A stretch of DNA of 64,000 nucleotides from Ancylobacter sp. IITR112. Its GTDB lineage: Bacteria > Pseudomonadota > Alphaproteobacteria > Rhizobiales > Xanthobacteraceae. The notes beneath the pieces are model-generated. The model worked only from the letters and a program-made list of their open reading frames with translations. It had not been told where the DNA came from and ran no database searches. How positions within the stretch are numbered: position 1 is the first letter of the stretch; each line of letters starts with the position of its first letter. The translations under genes were made by a program, and so were the position numbers. Shown in pieces: positions 10,302 to 20,705 of the stretch. The stretch covers positions 3,100,001-3,164,000 of the forward strand of contig NZ_JBGCUS010000001.1 in assembly GCF_041415945.1 (NCBI RefSeq), in the 5' to 3' direction.

Positions 10302-11714
10302 TCAGGGAAGGATCTTGCCCGGATTCATGATGTTCTGCGGGTCGAGTGCCTGCTTGATCGCCCGCATCGCGTCCAGCGTCGCGCCGCCATGCTCGGCCTC
10401 CATATAGCCCCGCTTGCCCTGCCCGACGCCATGCTCCCCCGTAGCGGTGCCGCCCATGGCGAGCGCGCGCTTGATCATGCGGGCGATAAAATCCTTTGCT
10501 TTCGCAACATCTTGCGGGTCGTTCATATCGACCAGCGTGACGGTGTGGAAATTGCCGTCGCCGACATGACCGACGATCGGCGCCACCATGCCCATCTCCT
10601 CGATGTCGCGTTTCGTCTCGTCGACGCAGTCGGCGAGGCGGGAGAGGGGCACGCAGACATCGGTAGCGAGGGCTTTTGCGCCGGGTTTGAGCGGCAGGCA
10701 GGCCCAATAGGCATCATGCCGCGCCTGCCACAGCCGCGTGCGCTCCTCCGGCCGCGTCGTCCAGCGGAATCCGCTGCCGCCATACTCCGCGGCGATCTCG
10801 CTAAACCGTTGGCTTTGCTCGTGAACACTCGCCTCCGTGCCGTGGAACTCCACGAACAGCGTCGGCTGCTCCGCGAGGTCGAGCCTGGAATAGGCGTTAC
10901 AGGCCCTGACCTGCACCTCGTCGAGCAGTTCGATGCGTGCGATGGGAACGCCAGTCTGGACAGTGAGGATGACTGCATCGCACGCGGCACGAATGGTGGG
11001 GAAAGCGCAGACCCCGCCCGAAATCGCCTCGGGAATGCCGGCGAGCCGCAGCGTCAGGCTGGTGATGATGCCGAGCGTGCCCTCCGCGCCGACGAACAGG
11101 CGGGTGAGATCATAGCCGGCGGAGGACTTCTTCGCCCGCCGCGCGGTGGTGATTACCTCGCCATTGGCGAGCACGGCGGTCAGCGCGATGACATTGTCCT
11201 TCATCGTGCCGTAGCGCACCGCATTGGTGCCGGAGGCGCGCGTGGACGCCATGCCGCCGAGCGACGCATCGGCGCCGGGATCAATGGGGAAGAACAGGCC
11301 GGCATCGCGCAGATGCTCGTTGAGCTGCTTGCGCGTCACCCCCGGCTCGACCACGCAGTCGAGATCCTCGGGGTGGACCGACAGCACCCGGTTCATGCGC
11401 GACAGGTCGATGGAGATGCCGCCCTGCGGCGCATTGATCTGCCCTTCCAGCGATGAGCCGGTGCCGAAGGCGATGACCGGGACGCCATGGCGGGCACAGG
11501 CGCGCACCACCTGCTGTACTTCCTCGGTGCTCTCGACGAACACGACCGCATCAGGCGCCTCATTGGCGAGCCAGGTAACCGTGTTGGCGTGCTGTTCGCG
11601 GATCGCCCGGCCGGTCGCCAGCCGCTCTCCGAAATGGGGCGCCAGAGCCGCAATCACCTCGGCCACCGGGGCGGCTCCCTGTCCTGCAGGACGCTCCGCG
11701 ATGCTGGTTTCCAT
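10302..11714 (-). CDS. FAD-linked oxidase, D-lactate/glycolate dehydrogenase type
   Basis: 470 residues from the ATG at 11714 (GGGAGGG upstream). The N-terminal PCMH-type FAD-binding domain shows DAVVFVESTEEVQQVV, IAFGTGSSLEGQ and VGAEGTLGIIT. The C-terminal FAD-oxidase domain has VGHVGDGNFHT and GTATGEHGVGQGK, with the metal/substrate histidines present. This is the D-lactate dehydrogenase (cytochrome)/GlcD group that passes electrons from 2-hydroxy acids to the respiratory chain. Substrate cannot be settled from sequence alone; no glcE or glcF neighbours are present, which favours a stand-alone D-lactate-type enzyme. A TTGACA hexamer occurs on the same strand at 11923-11928, but no convincing -10 follows. 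Confidence 0.85.
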   Translation of the reverse strand: METSIAERPAGQGAAPVAEVIAALAPHFGERLATGRAIREQHANTVTWLANEAPDAVVFVESTEEVQQVVRACARHGVPVIAFGTGSSLEGQINAPQGGISIDLSRMNRVLSVHPEDLDCVVEPGVTRKQLNEHLRDAGLFFPIDPGADASLGGMASTRASGTNAVRYGTMKDNVIALTAVLANGEVITTARRAKKSSAGYDLTRLFVGAEGTLGIITSLTLRLAGIPEAISGGVCAFPTIRAACDAVILTVQTGVPIARIELLDEVQVRACNAYSRLDLAEQPTLFVEFHGTEASVHEQSQRFSEIAAEYGGSGFRWTTRPEERTRLWQARHDAYWACLPLKPGAKALATDVCVPLSRLADCVDETKRDIEEMGMVAPIVGHVGDGNFHTVTLVDMNDPQDVAKAKDFIARMIKRALAMGGTATGEHGVGQGKRGYMEAEHGGATLDAMRAIKQALDPQNIMNPGKILP

Positions 11715-11970
11715 CCTGCCCTCCCGAGGCATTCTTTTACGTTCCGCGCGGCGCCGGGGCCGGCGGTTCGACTACCGCATACACCCTATCCGCCCGGCCC
11801 GCGACCGGGGCCGCCGCGTGCTGCCCCGCAAAAAGCACCACGAAACCCCGCCGCCGCAAGAATTCAGTCATTCAATTGCCATCACGGCAGGTGACGACTG
11901 CATGGAAAGTCGGCACAATGCTTGTCAATAAGGCAGCGCGGTACCTCGCGCGCAGGGTCGGGATGGTGTC

Positions 11971-12483
11971 ATGCTGGACGGGATCGATTTCGAACCCGTG
12001 TTCTTCGCGCCCTTCGTGTCGTCCGTTATGACGGTCGATGCCGGCTGGGCCGATCACAACGGGCATTTGCACGCAGCCTTCTACAGCCTGCTGTTCGACC
12101 GCGCGGTCGACGAGGCGGTGTTTCTGGTCGGGCTCGGTCCGCACCTCGTGGAAAGCCGGCGCGCTTCCTTCGTGACCATGGAGGCGCACCAGCGGTTCCA
12201 GAGCGAGCTGCGCGCGGGCCAGGAGGTGCGGGCGACGCTGCGCCTTATCAACTATGATGACAACCGCATGCACCTGTTCCAGGAGCTGCATCACGCCCGC
12301 GAAGGCTGGATTGCCGCGACCTATGAACAGATCGCCCAGCATGTCGAGGCCGGCACCCGCCGTGTGGTGCCTTTTCCCGACGAGGTGCTGGAGCGGCTGG
12401 CGCTGATGAAGGCCGCCCACGGCGCCCTGCCGGTTCCCGAATATCTCGGCCGGCCGGTCAACATGCCGATCCGGCTGAGCTGA
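11971..12483 (+). CDS. Hot-dog fold thioesterase (4HBT family)
   Basis: 170 residues. The N-terminal WADHNGHLHAAFY (26-38) matches the conserved D-x-N-G-H...Y pattern of 4-hydroxybenzoyl-CoA thioesterase-like enzymes, with Asp28 the likely catalytic residue. A second element, RASFVTMEAHQRFQSEL, is the usual edge strand. Proteins of this kind with a similar N-terminus include the betainyl-CoA thioesterases of carnitine breakdown, but no other carnitine gene is near, so I leave the substrate open. It is divergent from the FAD oxidase (about 256 bases apart) and converges on prmA. Confidence 0.75.
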   Translation: MLDGIDFEPVFFAPFVSSVMTVDAGWADHNGHLHAAFYSLLFDRAVDEAVFLVGLGPHLVESRRASFVTMEAHQRFQSELRAGQEVRATLRLINYDDNRMHLFQELHHAREGWIAATYEQIAQHVEAGTRRVVPFPDEVLERLALMKAAHGALPVPEYLGRPVNMPIRLS

Positions 12484-12501
12484 ACTCCTCGCCGTGCCGC
12501 C

Positions 12502-13440
12502 TCACCATTGGCGGGCGGGGGTGACGTTGCGCCCGCGATCGGCGGTCAGTTCCAGCGTCGTCCAGCCCTCGATGGTACGGCGGCGCTTGAGCCGCAGCCC
12601 CTGCGCGCGATAGGCAGCCAGCGCCGCATTGGCGTGCGAGGGCAGCAATCCCGACAGCACCACCGTGCCGCCCGGCGCCAGCAGCCGGCTGAGCGGCCGG
12701 GCGATGGCCTTCAGCGGCGGCAGCAGGATATTGGCCAGTATCAGGTCGTAAGGCCCGTGCCGGCGGAAGGCACCCGCGCCGAGCCCCGGCGCATGCAGAA
12801 ACTGGATATGGGGCGCGGCGCGGTTCGCCACCGCATTTGCCCGCGCCGTCGTCACCGCCACCTTGTCGATATCGCTGGCCAGCGCCGGCGCATGGAACAG
12901 CCGCGCCGCCGCCATGGCCAGCACGCCGGTGCCGGTGCCGACATCGAGCGTGCGCGCCGGGCGACGCTGTTTGCCGAAGGCGTCGATGGCGGCGAGGCAG
13001 CCCTTGGTGGTGCCGTGATGGCCGGTGCCGAAGGCAAGCGCGGCTTCGATCTCGATGCCGATGCGGTTGGCGGTGAGCCGGCCGCGATCATGCGAGCCAT
13101 GGACGATGAAGCGGCCAATGGCGACCGGCGCCAGCCCTTCCAGGGACGCCGCCACCCAGTCCTTCTTGTCGAGCAGCGAGAAGACTGCCGCTTCGGCCGC
13201 CGCCGGCGAGACCAGCGCGATGAGTTCGCGCACCATCTCTTCATCCGGCTCCTCGCCGAAATAGACCTCCACCGCCCAGCCCGAGCCTTCGGCGCGGTTC
13301 TCGACCTCGAAAGCCGCCGCGGCCACCTCGGCCGGGTCGAAGCTTTCGCCGAGATATTCGGCGATGGCGCGCGCCTCATGCTCGGGCGCGTCGACCCGCA
13401 TCACGTGCGAGGCGCCATTGGGCGGCAATCCTTCGAGCAT
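12502..13440 (-). CDS. prmA: Ribosomal protein L11 methyltransferase
   Basis: 312 residues from the ATG at 13440, which has AGGA 5 bases upstream; a GTG 12 bases earlier is possible. The C-terminal half is a Rossmann methyltransferase: LDVGTGTGVLAMAAARL binds SAM, ASDIDKVAV is motif II, and LILANILLPPLKAIA is the PrmA NI-L-PL motif. The substrate loop reads FGTGHHGTT where E. coli has FGTGTHPTT, a modest divergence. PrmA trimethylates L11 at several sites. It sits just downstream of uvrD on the same strand (78 bases). Confidence 0.9.
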   Translation of the reverse strand: MLEGLPPNGASHVMRVDAPEHEARAIAEYLGESFDPAEVAAAAFEVENRAEGSGWAVEVYFGEEPDEEMVRELIALVSPAAAEAAVFSLLDKKDWVAASLEGLAPVAIGRFIVHGSHDRGRLTANRIGIEIEAALAFGTGHHGTTKGCLAAIDAFGKQRRPARTLDVGTGTGVLAMAAARLFHAPALASDIDKVAVTTARANAVANRAAPHIQFLHAPGLGAGAFRRHGPYDLILANILLPPLKAIARPLSRLLAPGGTVVLSGLLPSHANAALAAYRAQGLRLKRRRTIEGWTTLELTADRGRNVTPARQW

Positions 13441-13518
13441 GTCGGTCCTCACGGGCGCGGGCTGAACTGTGCTGCGCGTCTGTAAGCGAGGAAGCGGCCG
13501 AACGCCAGCGCCCGCTCC

Positions 13519-15999
13519 TCACGCCGCTTCAACGAAGCTGTCGACCACCTTTTTCTCGCCGGCCTTGTCGAACTGCACGGTGAGCTTGTTGCCTTCCACC
13601 GAGGCGACCTCGCCATAGCCGAACTTCTGGTGGAACACCCGGTCGCCAATGGCGAAGCGGGAGGCCGGGCCGGTCGATTTGGCGATAAGCTCGCCCTCGA
13701 TGACGCGCCCGCCCATGCGCGCCTTCTCGCTGGCGGCGAAACGCGAGGGGCGGTTGTCGGTGAAACCGCCGCCGGAAAACCCGCCGCTGCTGCCGGTCCG
13801 GGCCGCGTTCTGCGCTCGCTGCCAGCCGGGCGTCGAATAGGAGGAGCCGAAGGTCTGCGCCTCGTCGAAGCGGCTGGGGCCATAGCCATAGCGGCCGGAC
13901 TGACCGCCGCCCCAGCCCTGCCCGCCGCGCGATTCCGTCACCTCCACGTCCTTCTCCGACAATTCGTCGAGGAAGCGGCTCGGCACCGCCGACTGCCACA
14001 TGCCGTGAATGCGCCGGTTGGAGGCGAAGAATACCTTGGCGCGGCGTCGCGCGCGGGTGAGGCCGACATAGGCGAGGCGGCGCTCTTCCTCCAGCCCCGC
14101 GCGGCCCTGCTCGTCCAGCGCGCGCTGATTGGGGAACACGCCCTCCTCCCAGCCGGGAAGAAACACCGTGTCGAATTCCAGCCCCTTGGCCGAATGCAGC
14201 GTCATGATGTTGACCGCATCGCCGCCGGCGGCGCCTTCGACATCCATCACGAGAGAAATGTGCTCAAGGAAGCCGATGAGGTTCTCGAACTGCTCCATCG
14301 AGCGCACGAGTTCCTTCAGGTTGTCGAGCCGGCCCTGCGCGTCGGCGGAGCGGTCCTTCTGCCACATCTCGGTGTAGCCGCTCTCGTCCAGCACGATTTC
14401 CGCCAGCTCGTTCTGCGGCAGGCTCGTCATCTGCGCCCGCCAGCGGTCGAAGGAAGCGACGAGATCGCGCAAGGTGAGCCGCACCTTGGGCTTCAGTTCC
14501 TCGCTGGCCGCGAGTTCGCGCGCCGCCTCGATGAGCGGAAGCTGCGCGGCGCGGGCGTGATCGTGGATCTGCCGCAGCGCCGCGTCGCCCAGACCGCGCT
14601 TGGGCACATTGACGATGCGCTCAAAGGCGAGGTCGTCGGTCGGCGAGGCGATGACGCGAAGATAAGCTAGCGCGTCGCGGATTTCCGCCCGCTCATAGAA
14701 GCGTGGGCCGCCGATGACACGGTAGTTCAAACCCAGCGTGACGAAACGCTCTTCGAACTCGCGCATCTGGAACGAGGCGCGCACCAGAATAGCGATCTGG
14801 GTCAGCGCATGGCCCTGGCGCTGCAGTTGTTCGATGTCCTCGCCGATGGCGCGGGCCTCTTCCTGGCTGTCCCAGGCACCCGTCACCGTCACCTTCTCGC
14901 CGCTGTCGCCTTCGGAGAACAGCGTCTTGCCGAGCCGCCCGGCATTGTGCGCGATGAGGTGGGCTGCCGCCCCGAGGATATGGCCGGTGGAGCGGTAGTT
15001 GCGCTCCAGCCGCACCACGGTAGCCCCAGGGAAATCGGCCTCGAAGCGCAGAATGTTGTCCACCTCCGCCCCGCGCCAGCCATAGATCGACTGGTCGTCG
15101 TCGCCGACGCAGCAAACATTGCGCGAACCCGCCGCCAACAGGCGCAGCCAGAGATACTGCGCGACATTGGTGTCCTGATATTCGTCGACGAGAATGTAGC
15201 GGAAGCGGCGGTGATATTCCGCCAGCACGTCCGGATTCTCGCGCAGCAGGCGGATGCTCTCCAGCAGCAGGTCGCCGAAATCGACCGCGTTGAGCGCCTT
15301 CAGCCGCGCCTGATAGGCGGCGTAGAAGGCCCCGCCCCGGCCGTTGGCGAAGGCCGCGCCCTCGCCCGCCGGCACCTGCTGCGGGCCAAGGCCGCGATTC
15401 TTCCAGCCGTCGATGATGCTGGCCAGCAGCCGCGCCGGCCAGCGCTTCTCGTCGATGCCCTCGGCCTGCAGCAATTGCTTGAGCAGCCGGATCTGGTCGT
15501 CGGTGTCGAGAATGGTGAAGCCGGAGCGAAGACCCACCAGTTCGGCATGGCGGCGCAGCATCCGCACGCCGATGGAGTGGAAGGTGCCGAGCCAGGGCAT
15601 GCCCTCCACCTCCTCGCCGACCATGGCGCCGATGCGCTCCTTCATCTCCCGCGCCGCCTTATTGGTGAAGGTGACGGCAAGGATCTGCGAGGGCCAGGCG
15701 CGGCCGAGCGAAAGGATATGGGCGATGCGGGTGGTGAGCACCCGTGTCTTGCCGGTGCCGGCGCCGGCGAGCACCAGCACGGGGCCCTCGGTCGCCTCCA
15801 CCGCCGCCCGCTGCTCGGGATTGAGCCCGTCGAGATAGACGCCGCGCACGTGCCCGGCGCCGTCAGGCCGCGCCAGCGCCGCCGCGCGCGCGGCGATGCC
15901 GCCGGGACGCGGAGAAGCCGCCGGCAGATCAAAGGGGAAATCGGAGGGGTCACCGTCCGGGGTGTTTCGGGGGTCGGCCAACGGCCTGCTCACAGTCAT
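13519..15999 (-). CDS. uvrD: ATP-dependent DNA helicase UvrD/PcrA
   Basis: Superfamily 1A helicase, 826 residues from the ATG at 15999 (a TTG at 16023 would add 8 residues). The Q-motif region LNPEQRAAV, Walker A GAGTGKTRVL, DEYQDTN (Walker B), GDDDQSIYGWRGA, NYRSTGHIL and LHSAKGLEFDTVFLPG are all intact. The C-terminus ends with a Tudor-like PcrA module (VFHQKFGYGEVASVEGNKL), which in PcrA contacts RNA polymerase. The protein unwinds 3'-tailed duplexes in nucleotide excision and mismatch repair and removes RecA. A Gly/Ser-rich linker joins the core and the C-terminal module. Confidence 0.95.
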   Translation of the reverse strand: MTVSRPLADPRNTPDGDPSDFPFDLPAASPRPGGIAARAAALARPDGAGHVRGVYLDGLNPEQRAAVEATEGPVLVLAGAGTGKTRVLTTRIAHILSLGRAWPSQILAVTFTNKAAREMKERIGAMVGEEVEGMPWLGTFHSIGVRMLRRHAELVGLRSGFTILDTDDQIRLLKQLLQAEGIDEKRWPARLLASIIDGWKNRGLGPQQVPAGEGAAFANGRGGAFYAAYQARLKALNAVDFGDLLLESIRLLRENPDVLAEYHRRFRYILVDEYQDTNVAQYLWLRLLAAGSRNVCCVGDDDQSIYGWRGAEVDNILRFEADFPGATVVRLERNYRSTGHILGAAAHLIAHNAGRLGKTLFSEGDSGEKVTVTGAWDSQEEARAIGEDIEQLQRQGHALTQIAILVRASFQMREFEERFVTLGLNYRVIGGPRFYERAEIRDALAYLRVIASPTDDLAFERIVNVPKRGLGDAALRQIHDHARAAQLPLIEAARELAASEELKPKVRLTLRDLVASFDRWRAQMTSLPQNELAEIVLDESGYTEMWQKDRSADAQGRLDNLKELVRSMEQFENLIGFLEHISLVMDVEGAAGGDAVNIMTLHSAKGLEFDTVFLPGWEEGVFPNQRALDEQGRAGLEEERRLAYVGLTRARRRAKVFFASNRRIHGMWQSAVPSRFLDELSEKDVEVTESRGGQGWGGGQSGRYGYGPSRFDEAQTFGSSYSTPGWQRAQNAARTGSSGGFSGGGFTDNRPSRFAASEKARMGGRVIEGELIAKSTGPASRFAIGDRVFHQKFGYGEVASVEGNKLTVQFDKAGEKKVVDSFVEAA

Positions 16000-16073
16000 G
16001 ATGAATGATTCTTGGCGGAACAAAATGGCATCGGCATGCCCGTTTGGCGAGGGCGGGGCGAATCGGAGGCTTT

Positions 16074-16946
16074 TCAGCTGGCGCGATAGGCCAACAAGGG
16101 CAGTTCGGCGCTGATATGCGCGCCCAGCGCCCGCGCTGCCAGCGAGGGGCGCGGATCGGCAAAGTCCAGCGCGATACCGATGCTGGGCAGCGCCGGCACC
16201 CCCTCGGTGAGGATGTGAAGATCGGGCGGCACCGCCATGCGGGTCAGCACCGCCAGCGCATGGCCGGACCGGGCGATGGCGATCAACCCCGCGAGGCTGT
16301 TGCTGGCGAAGGCCACGCGGTAGCGCCGGCCCACCGCCTCCATCGCCGCACAGGCGGCGCGATGATCGAGCGTCAGCGGCGCGGAAAGCGCCAGCGGCAG
16401 GCTGGCCTGGTCAAGCAGGGCCGGAGCGGGATCATCCGCAACCCAGACGAACTCCTCCGGCCGGATCACCCCGCTGCCCCGGGGATCAGGCACGGAGACC
16501 AGCGCCATCTCGATCTGCCGCCGGTGCAGCAGCGGACGCAGTTCCAGCGTCGGCGCACAGACCATGCGCAGCTCAACATCCGGATAGAGCGCGCAGAAGC
16601 CGCGCAGAAGCTCGGGCAGGAAGGCCGCCGAATAATCCTCCGGGCAGCCGAAGCTCACCGAGCCGCGCAGGCCCGTGCCGCGCATATCGGCGAGGATTTC
16701 ATCATGCCGCGCCAGCAGGGCATCGGCATGCACAAGCAGCTTCTCGCCCGCCAGGGTGAGGCGCACGCCCGACCCGCTGCGGTGCAGCAGCGGCTGGCCG
16801 AGCGCGTCCTCGAGCCGGTGCATCTGCATGCTGAGCGCGGATTGCGTGCGACCGATCTGCAGGCAGGCGCCACTGATCGAGCCGGTGCGCGCCACGACGG
16901 TAAAGCTGCGCAGCAAAGCGAGATCGAGATCAGGAAAACCGGCCAT
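16074..16946 (-). CDS. dgdR: LysR-family regulator next to dgdA (DgdR-type)
   Basis: 290 residues from the ATG at 16946; longer frames to 17030 would run into the divergent promoter region. The N-terminal winged helix-turn-helix is clear (LDLALLRSFTVVARTGSISG, then QSALSMQMHRLEDALG), followed by the periplasmic-binding-protein-like effector domain. It is divergent from dgdA with 101 bases between start codons. In Burkholderia cepacia the dialkylglycine decarboxylase gene dgdA is controlled by the divergent LysR gene dgdR, so the name follows family knowledge plus context; effector specificity is inferred. Confidence 0.8.
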   Translation of the reverse strand: MAGFPDLDLALLRSFTVVARTGSISGACLQIGRTQSALSMQMHRLEDALGQPLLHRSGSGVRLTLAGEKLLVHADALLARHDEILADMRGTGLRGSVSFGCPEDYSAAFLPELLRGFCALYPDVELRMVCAPTLELRPLLHRRQIEMALVSVPDPRGSGVIRPEEFVWVADDPAPALLDQASLPLALSAPLTLDHRAACAAMEAVGRRYRVAFASNSLAGLIAIARSGHALAVLTRMAVPPDLHILTEGVPALPSIGIALDFADPRPSLAARALGAHISAELPLLAYRAS

Positions 16947-16969
16947 GCCGCCATCAATTTCACCGATAA

Positions 16970-18382
<1,413 letters not shown>

Positions 18383-18420
18383 GGGTGCCCGCCATCGGCA
18401 GGGGCCATGGCGTTTCTCCT

Positions 18421-18435
18421 CTTGTCCCGGACAAG
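18421..18435. repeat. Perfect 15-base palindrome upstream of aminopeptidase P gene
   Basis: CTTGTCC-C-GGACAAG, seven paired bases around a single centre base, 96 bases before the ATG at 18531. It could be an operator, a small hairpin or a remnant of a dispersed repeat. A TAGAAT hexamer at 18492-18497 may be a -10 for the downstream gene but lacks a good -35. Confidence 0.5.
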
Positions 18436-18530
18436 CCTTTGCGCGTGAACGGCGCTGGTCTCGGCGCGCCGGGCATGGTCTGATCGGACGGTAGAATCCG
18501 CCCGCGCAGCCCCGACCCAAGGCCCTCCCC

Positions 18531-20363
18531 ATGTTCGACGCCAAGTTCCAGACCTTCGCCGATTCCGCGGCCCCCGCGCTCGGCACCGCCCGCCTGAAGC
18601 TGCTGCGGGAGGAACTGGAACGGCGGGGACTCGACGGCTTCATCATTCCCCGCGCCGACGCCCACCAGAACGAATATGTGCCGCCCTGCGACGAACGACT
18701 CGCCTGGCTCACCGGCTTCACCGGCTCAGCCGGCGTGGCGCTGGTGCTGCGGGAGGAAGCGGCCATCGTGGTCGACGGGCGCTACACCCTGCAGGCGGCC
18801 GCGCAGGTCGACACCGCCTCCTTCGCCGTGGTGCCGCTGGCCGAGACCACGCCCGAGCGTTGGCTGGAAACCCACCTGCCGGCCGGCGCGCATCTCGGCT
18901 ATGACCCCTGGCTCACCACGGTGGACGGCGAGCAGAAGCTGCGCCGCGCCGCCACCCGCGCCGGCGGGGTGCTGGTGGCGGTGGATGGCAACCCGGTGGA
19001 CGCGGTGTGGCCGGACCGCCCGGCACCACCGCTCGCCCCGGTCACGCTGCGCGATCCGGCGCTGGCGGGGGAGAACGCCTCGGACAAGATCGCCCGCGTG
19101 CAGGCGGCGCTGGCCGAGCAGAAGCTCGACGCGCTGGTGATTTCCGATCCGCATTCGGTGGCCTGGACCTTCAACATTCGCGGCGGCGACGTGAACTTCA
19201 CCCCGCTGCCGCTGTCCTGGGCACTGGTGCCGCGCAGCGGCCGGCCGACGCTGTTCGTCGACGCCCGCAAGCTCTCCAACGCCACGCGCGACGCGCTCGC
19301 CCCGGTCACCGAAATCGCCGAGCCGGCGCGGCTGGAAGACGCGGTGGCACTGGCTGCCACCGGCGGCGCCACGCTGCGGCTTGACCAGGCCACCGCCCCG
19401 GCGCTGCTGGCGGCGCGGATCGAGGCCGCCGGCGGCACGGTCTCCAACGGGGTCAGCCCGGTCGCGCTGATGCAGGCGGCCAAGAACGCGGCGGAACTGG
19501 CGGGGATGCGCGCCGCACATCGCCGCGACGGCGCCGCGCTTGCCCGCTTCCTCGCCTGGTTCGACGCGGAAGCCGCCAAGGGATCGCTGAGCGAGATCGA
19601 CGCGGTCTGTGCGCTGGAGCGCTTCCGCCGCGAGACGGGCGCGCTCAAGGACATTTCCTTCCCCAGCATATCCGGCGCCGGACCGAACGGCGCCATCGTG
19701 CATTACCGTGTCAGCGAGGCGACCAACCGGCCGATCCGCCCGGATGAGTTGTTCCTCATCGATTCCGGCGCGCAATATGAGGACGGCACCACCGATGTGA
19801 CCCGCACCCTCGTCGTCGGCACCGCGAGCGCCGAGATGCGCGACCGCTTCACCCGGGTGCTGAAGGGCCATATCGCCATCTCCCGCGCCGTGTTCCCGCT
19901 CGGCACATCGGGCGCGCAGCTCGACAGCTTCGCCCGCCAGCATTTATGGGCGGCAGGGCTCGATTTCGACCACGGCACCGGTCATGGCGTCGGCGCCTAT
20001 CTCTCGGTGCATGAAGGGCCGGCGCGCATTTCCAAGCTCGGCACCGTGCCGCTGGTGCGCGGCATGGTGCTCTCCAACGAGCCCGGTTATTACAAGGTCG
20101 GCGCCTATGGCATCCGGCTGGAAAACCTCGAAATCGTGGTCGACGGGCCGATGGTCGAGGGGGCGGAGCGCACATTGCTCGGTTTCGAGACGCTCACCCT
20201 CGCCCCGTTCGACCGGCGCGGCATCGCACCGGCTCTGCTCACCGCGGAAGAGACCGCCTGGCTCGACGCCTATCATGCGCGGGTGAGGGACGAGATCGGC
20301 CCGCTGGTCGACGCGCCGACGCGGCTCTGGCTCGACGCCGCCACCGCGCCGCTGGCGCGCTGA
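18531..20363 (+). CDS. Aminopeptidase P family protein (M24B)
   Basis: 610 residues, the long three-domain type: two creatinase-like N-terminal domains (about 20-310), the pita-bread metallopeptidase domain, and a C-terminal extension that these large enzymes share. Metal ligands are in order: the two Asp of IDSGAQYEDGTTDVTRT, the His in GTGHGVGAYLSVHEGP, the Glu of SNEPGYY and the Glu of RLENLEIV. It removes N-terminal residues that precede proline and is cytoplasmic (no signal peptide). It stands alone between dgdA and a small membrane peptide gene. Confidence 0.92.
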   Translation: MFDAKFQTFADSAAPALGTARLKLLREELERRGLDGFIIPRADAHQNEYVPPCDERLAWLTGFTGSAGVALVLREEAAIVVDGRYTLQAAAQVDTASFAVVPLAETTPERWLETHLPAGAHLGYDPWLTTVDGEQKLRRAATRAGGVLVAVDGNPVDAVWPDRPAPPLAPVTLRDPALAGENASDKIARVQAALAEQKLDALVISDPHSVAWTFNIRGGDVNFTPLPLSWALVPRSGRPTLFVDARKLSNATRDALAPVTEIAEPARLEDAVALAATGGATLRLDQATAPALLAARIEAAGGTVSNGVSPVALMQAAKNAAELAGMRAAHRRDGAALARFLAWFDAEAAKGSLSEIDAVCALERFRRETGALKDISFPSISGAGPNGAIVHYRVSEATNRPIRPDELFLIDSGAQYEDGTTDVTRTLVVGTASAEMRDRFTRVLKGHIAISRAVFPLGTSGAQLDSFARQHLWAAGLDFDHGTGHGVGAYLSVHEGPARISKLGTVPLVRGMVLSNEPGYYKVGAYGIRLENLEIVVDGPMVEGAERTLLGFETLTLAPFDRRGIAPALLTAEETAWLDAYHARVRDEIGPLVDAPTRLWLDAATAPLAR

Positions 20364-20409
20364 GGCCCTTTCGCCCCGCCGCGCGTGTGGGGAGGGCAGG
20401 AAATAGGTA

Positions 20410-20446
20410 ATGGTTCAATGGAACCATCGTCGATGAGCGGCATTAT
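20410..20446 (+). promoter_or_regulatory. Inverted repeat with possible EcfG-like promoter before DUF3309 gene
   Basis: ATGGTTC-AATG-GAACCAT forms a perfect 7-bp dyad at 20410-20427. Its right arm contains GGAAC (20420-20424), followed after 16 bases by CATTAT (20441-20446). The general-stress sigma EcfG of alphaproteobacteria prefers GGAAC, 16-17 bases, CGTT; the -10 here has one mismatch (CATT). The small ORF starts 40 bases downstream. Confidence 0.35.
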
Positions 20447-20485
20447 CCCGGCGACTGATGTAACGGGACGGCTGGAGACTCGACG

Positions 20486-20638
20486 ATGACAACCATTCTT
20501 ATCGTTATTCTTATCCTGATTCTTATTGGCGCCCTGCCGAGCTGGGGTTACAGCCGCAATTGGGGCTATGGCCCCAGCGGTCTCGTCACCATCCTGCTGG
20601 TGATCCTGATCGTGATGATGCTTACCGGCCGCCTCTGA
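20486..20638 (+). CDS. Small DUF3309-type membrane protein
   Basis: 50 residues starting MTTILIVILILILIGALP. Two hydrophobic segments (about 3-17 and 34-47) flank a short polar loop, SWGYSRNWGYGPSG, whose Tyr/Trp/Gly pattern is the hallmark of DUF3309 peptides common in Hyphomicrobiales. Function is unknown. A strong intrinsic terminator follows 19 bases after the stop, so it is its own transcription unit or the end of one. The AT-rich Ile/Leu coding differs from its GC-rich neighbours. Confidence 0.85.
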   Translation: MTTILIVILILILIGALPSWGYSRNWGYGPSGLVTILLVILIVMMLTGRL

Positions 20639-20657
20639 CCGTCGCGCGCCGAGATGG

Positions 20658-20693
20658 AAAAGCCGCCGCGTCTCCCCCCGCGGCGGCTTTTTC
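20658..20693 (+). terminator. Intrinsic terminator after DUF3309 gene
   Basis: Perfect 10-bp stem AGCCGCCGCG (20661-20670) / CGCGGCGGCT (20679-20688) with an 8-base loop and a T-run at 20688-20692; an A-run on the left arm makes it potentially bidirectional, serving also the convergent isochorismatase gene. Confidence 0.9.
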
Positions 20694-20705
20694 GTGGGGC
20701 CGGGA

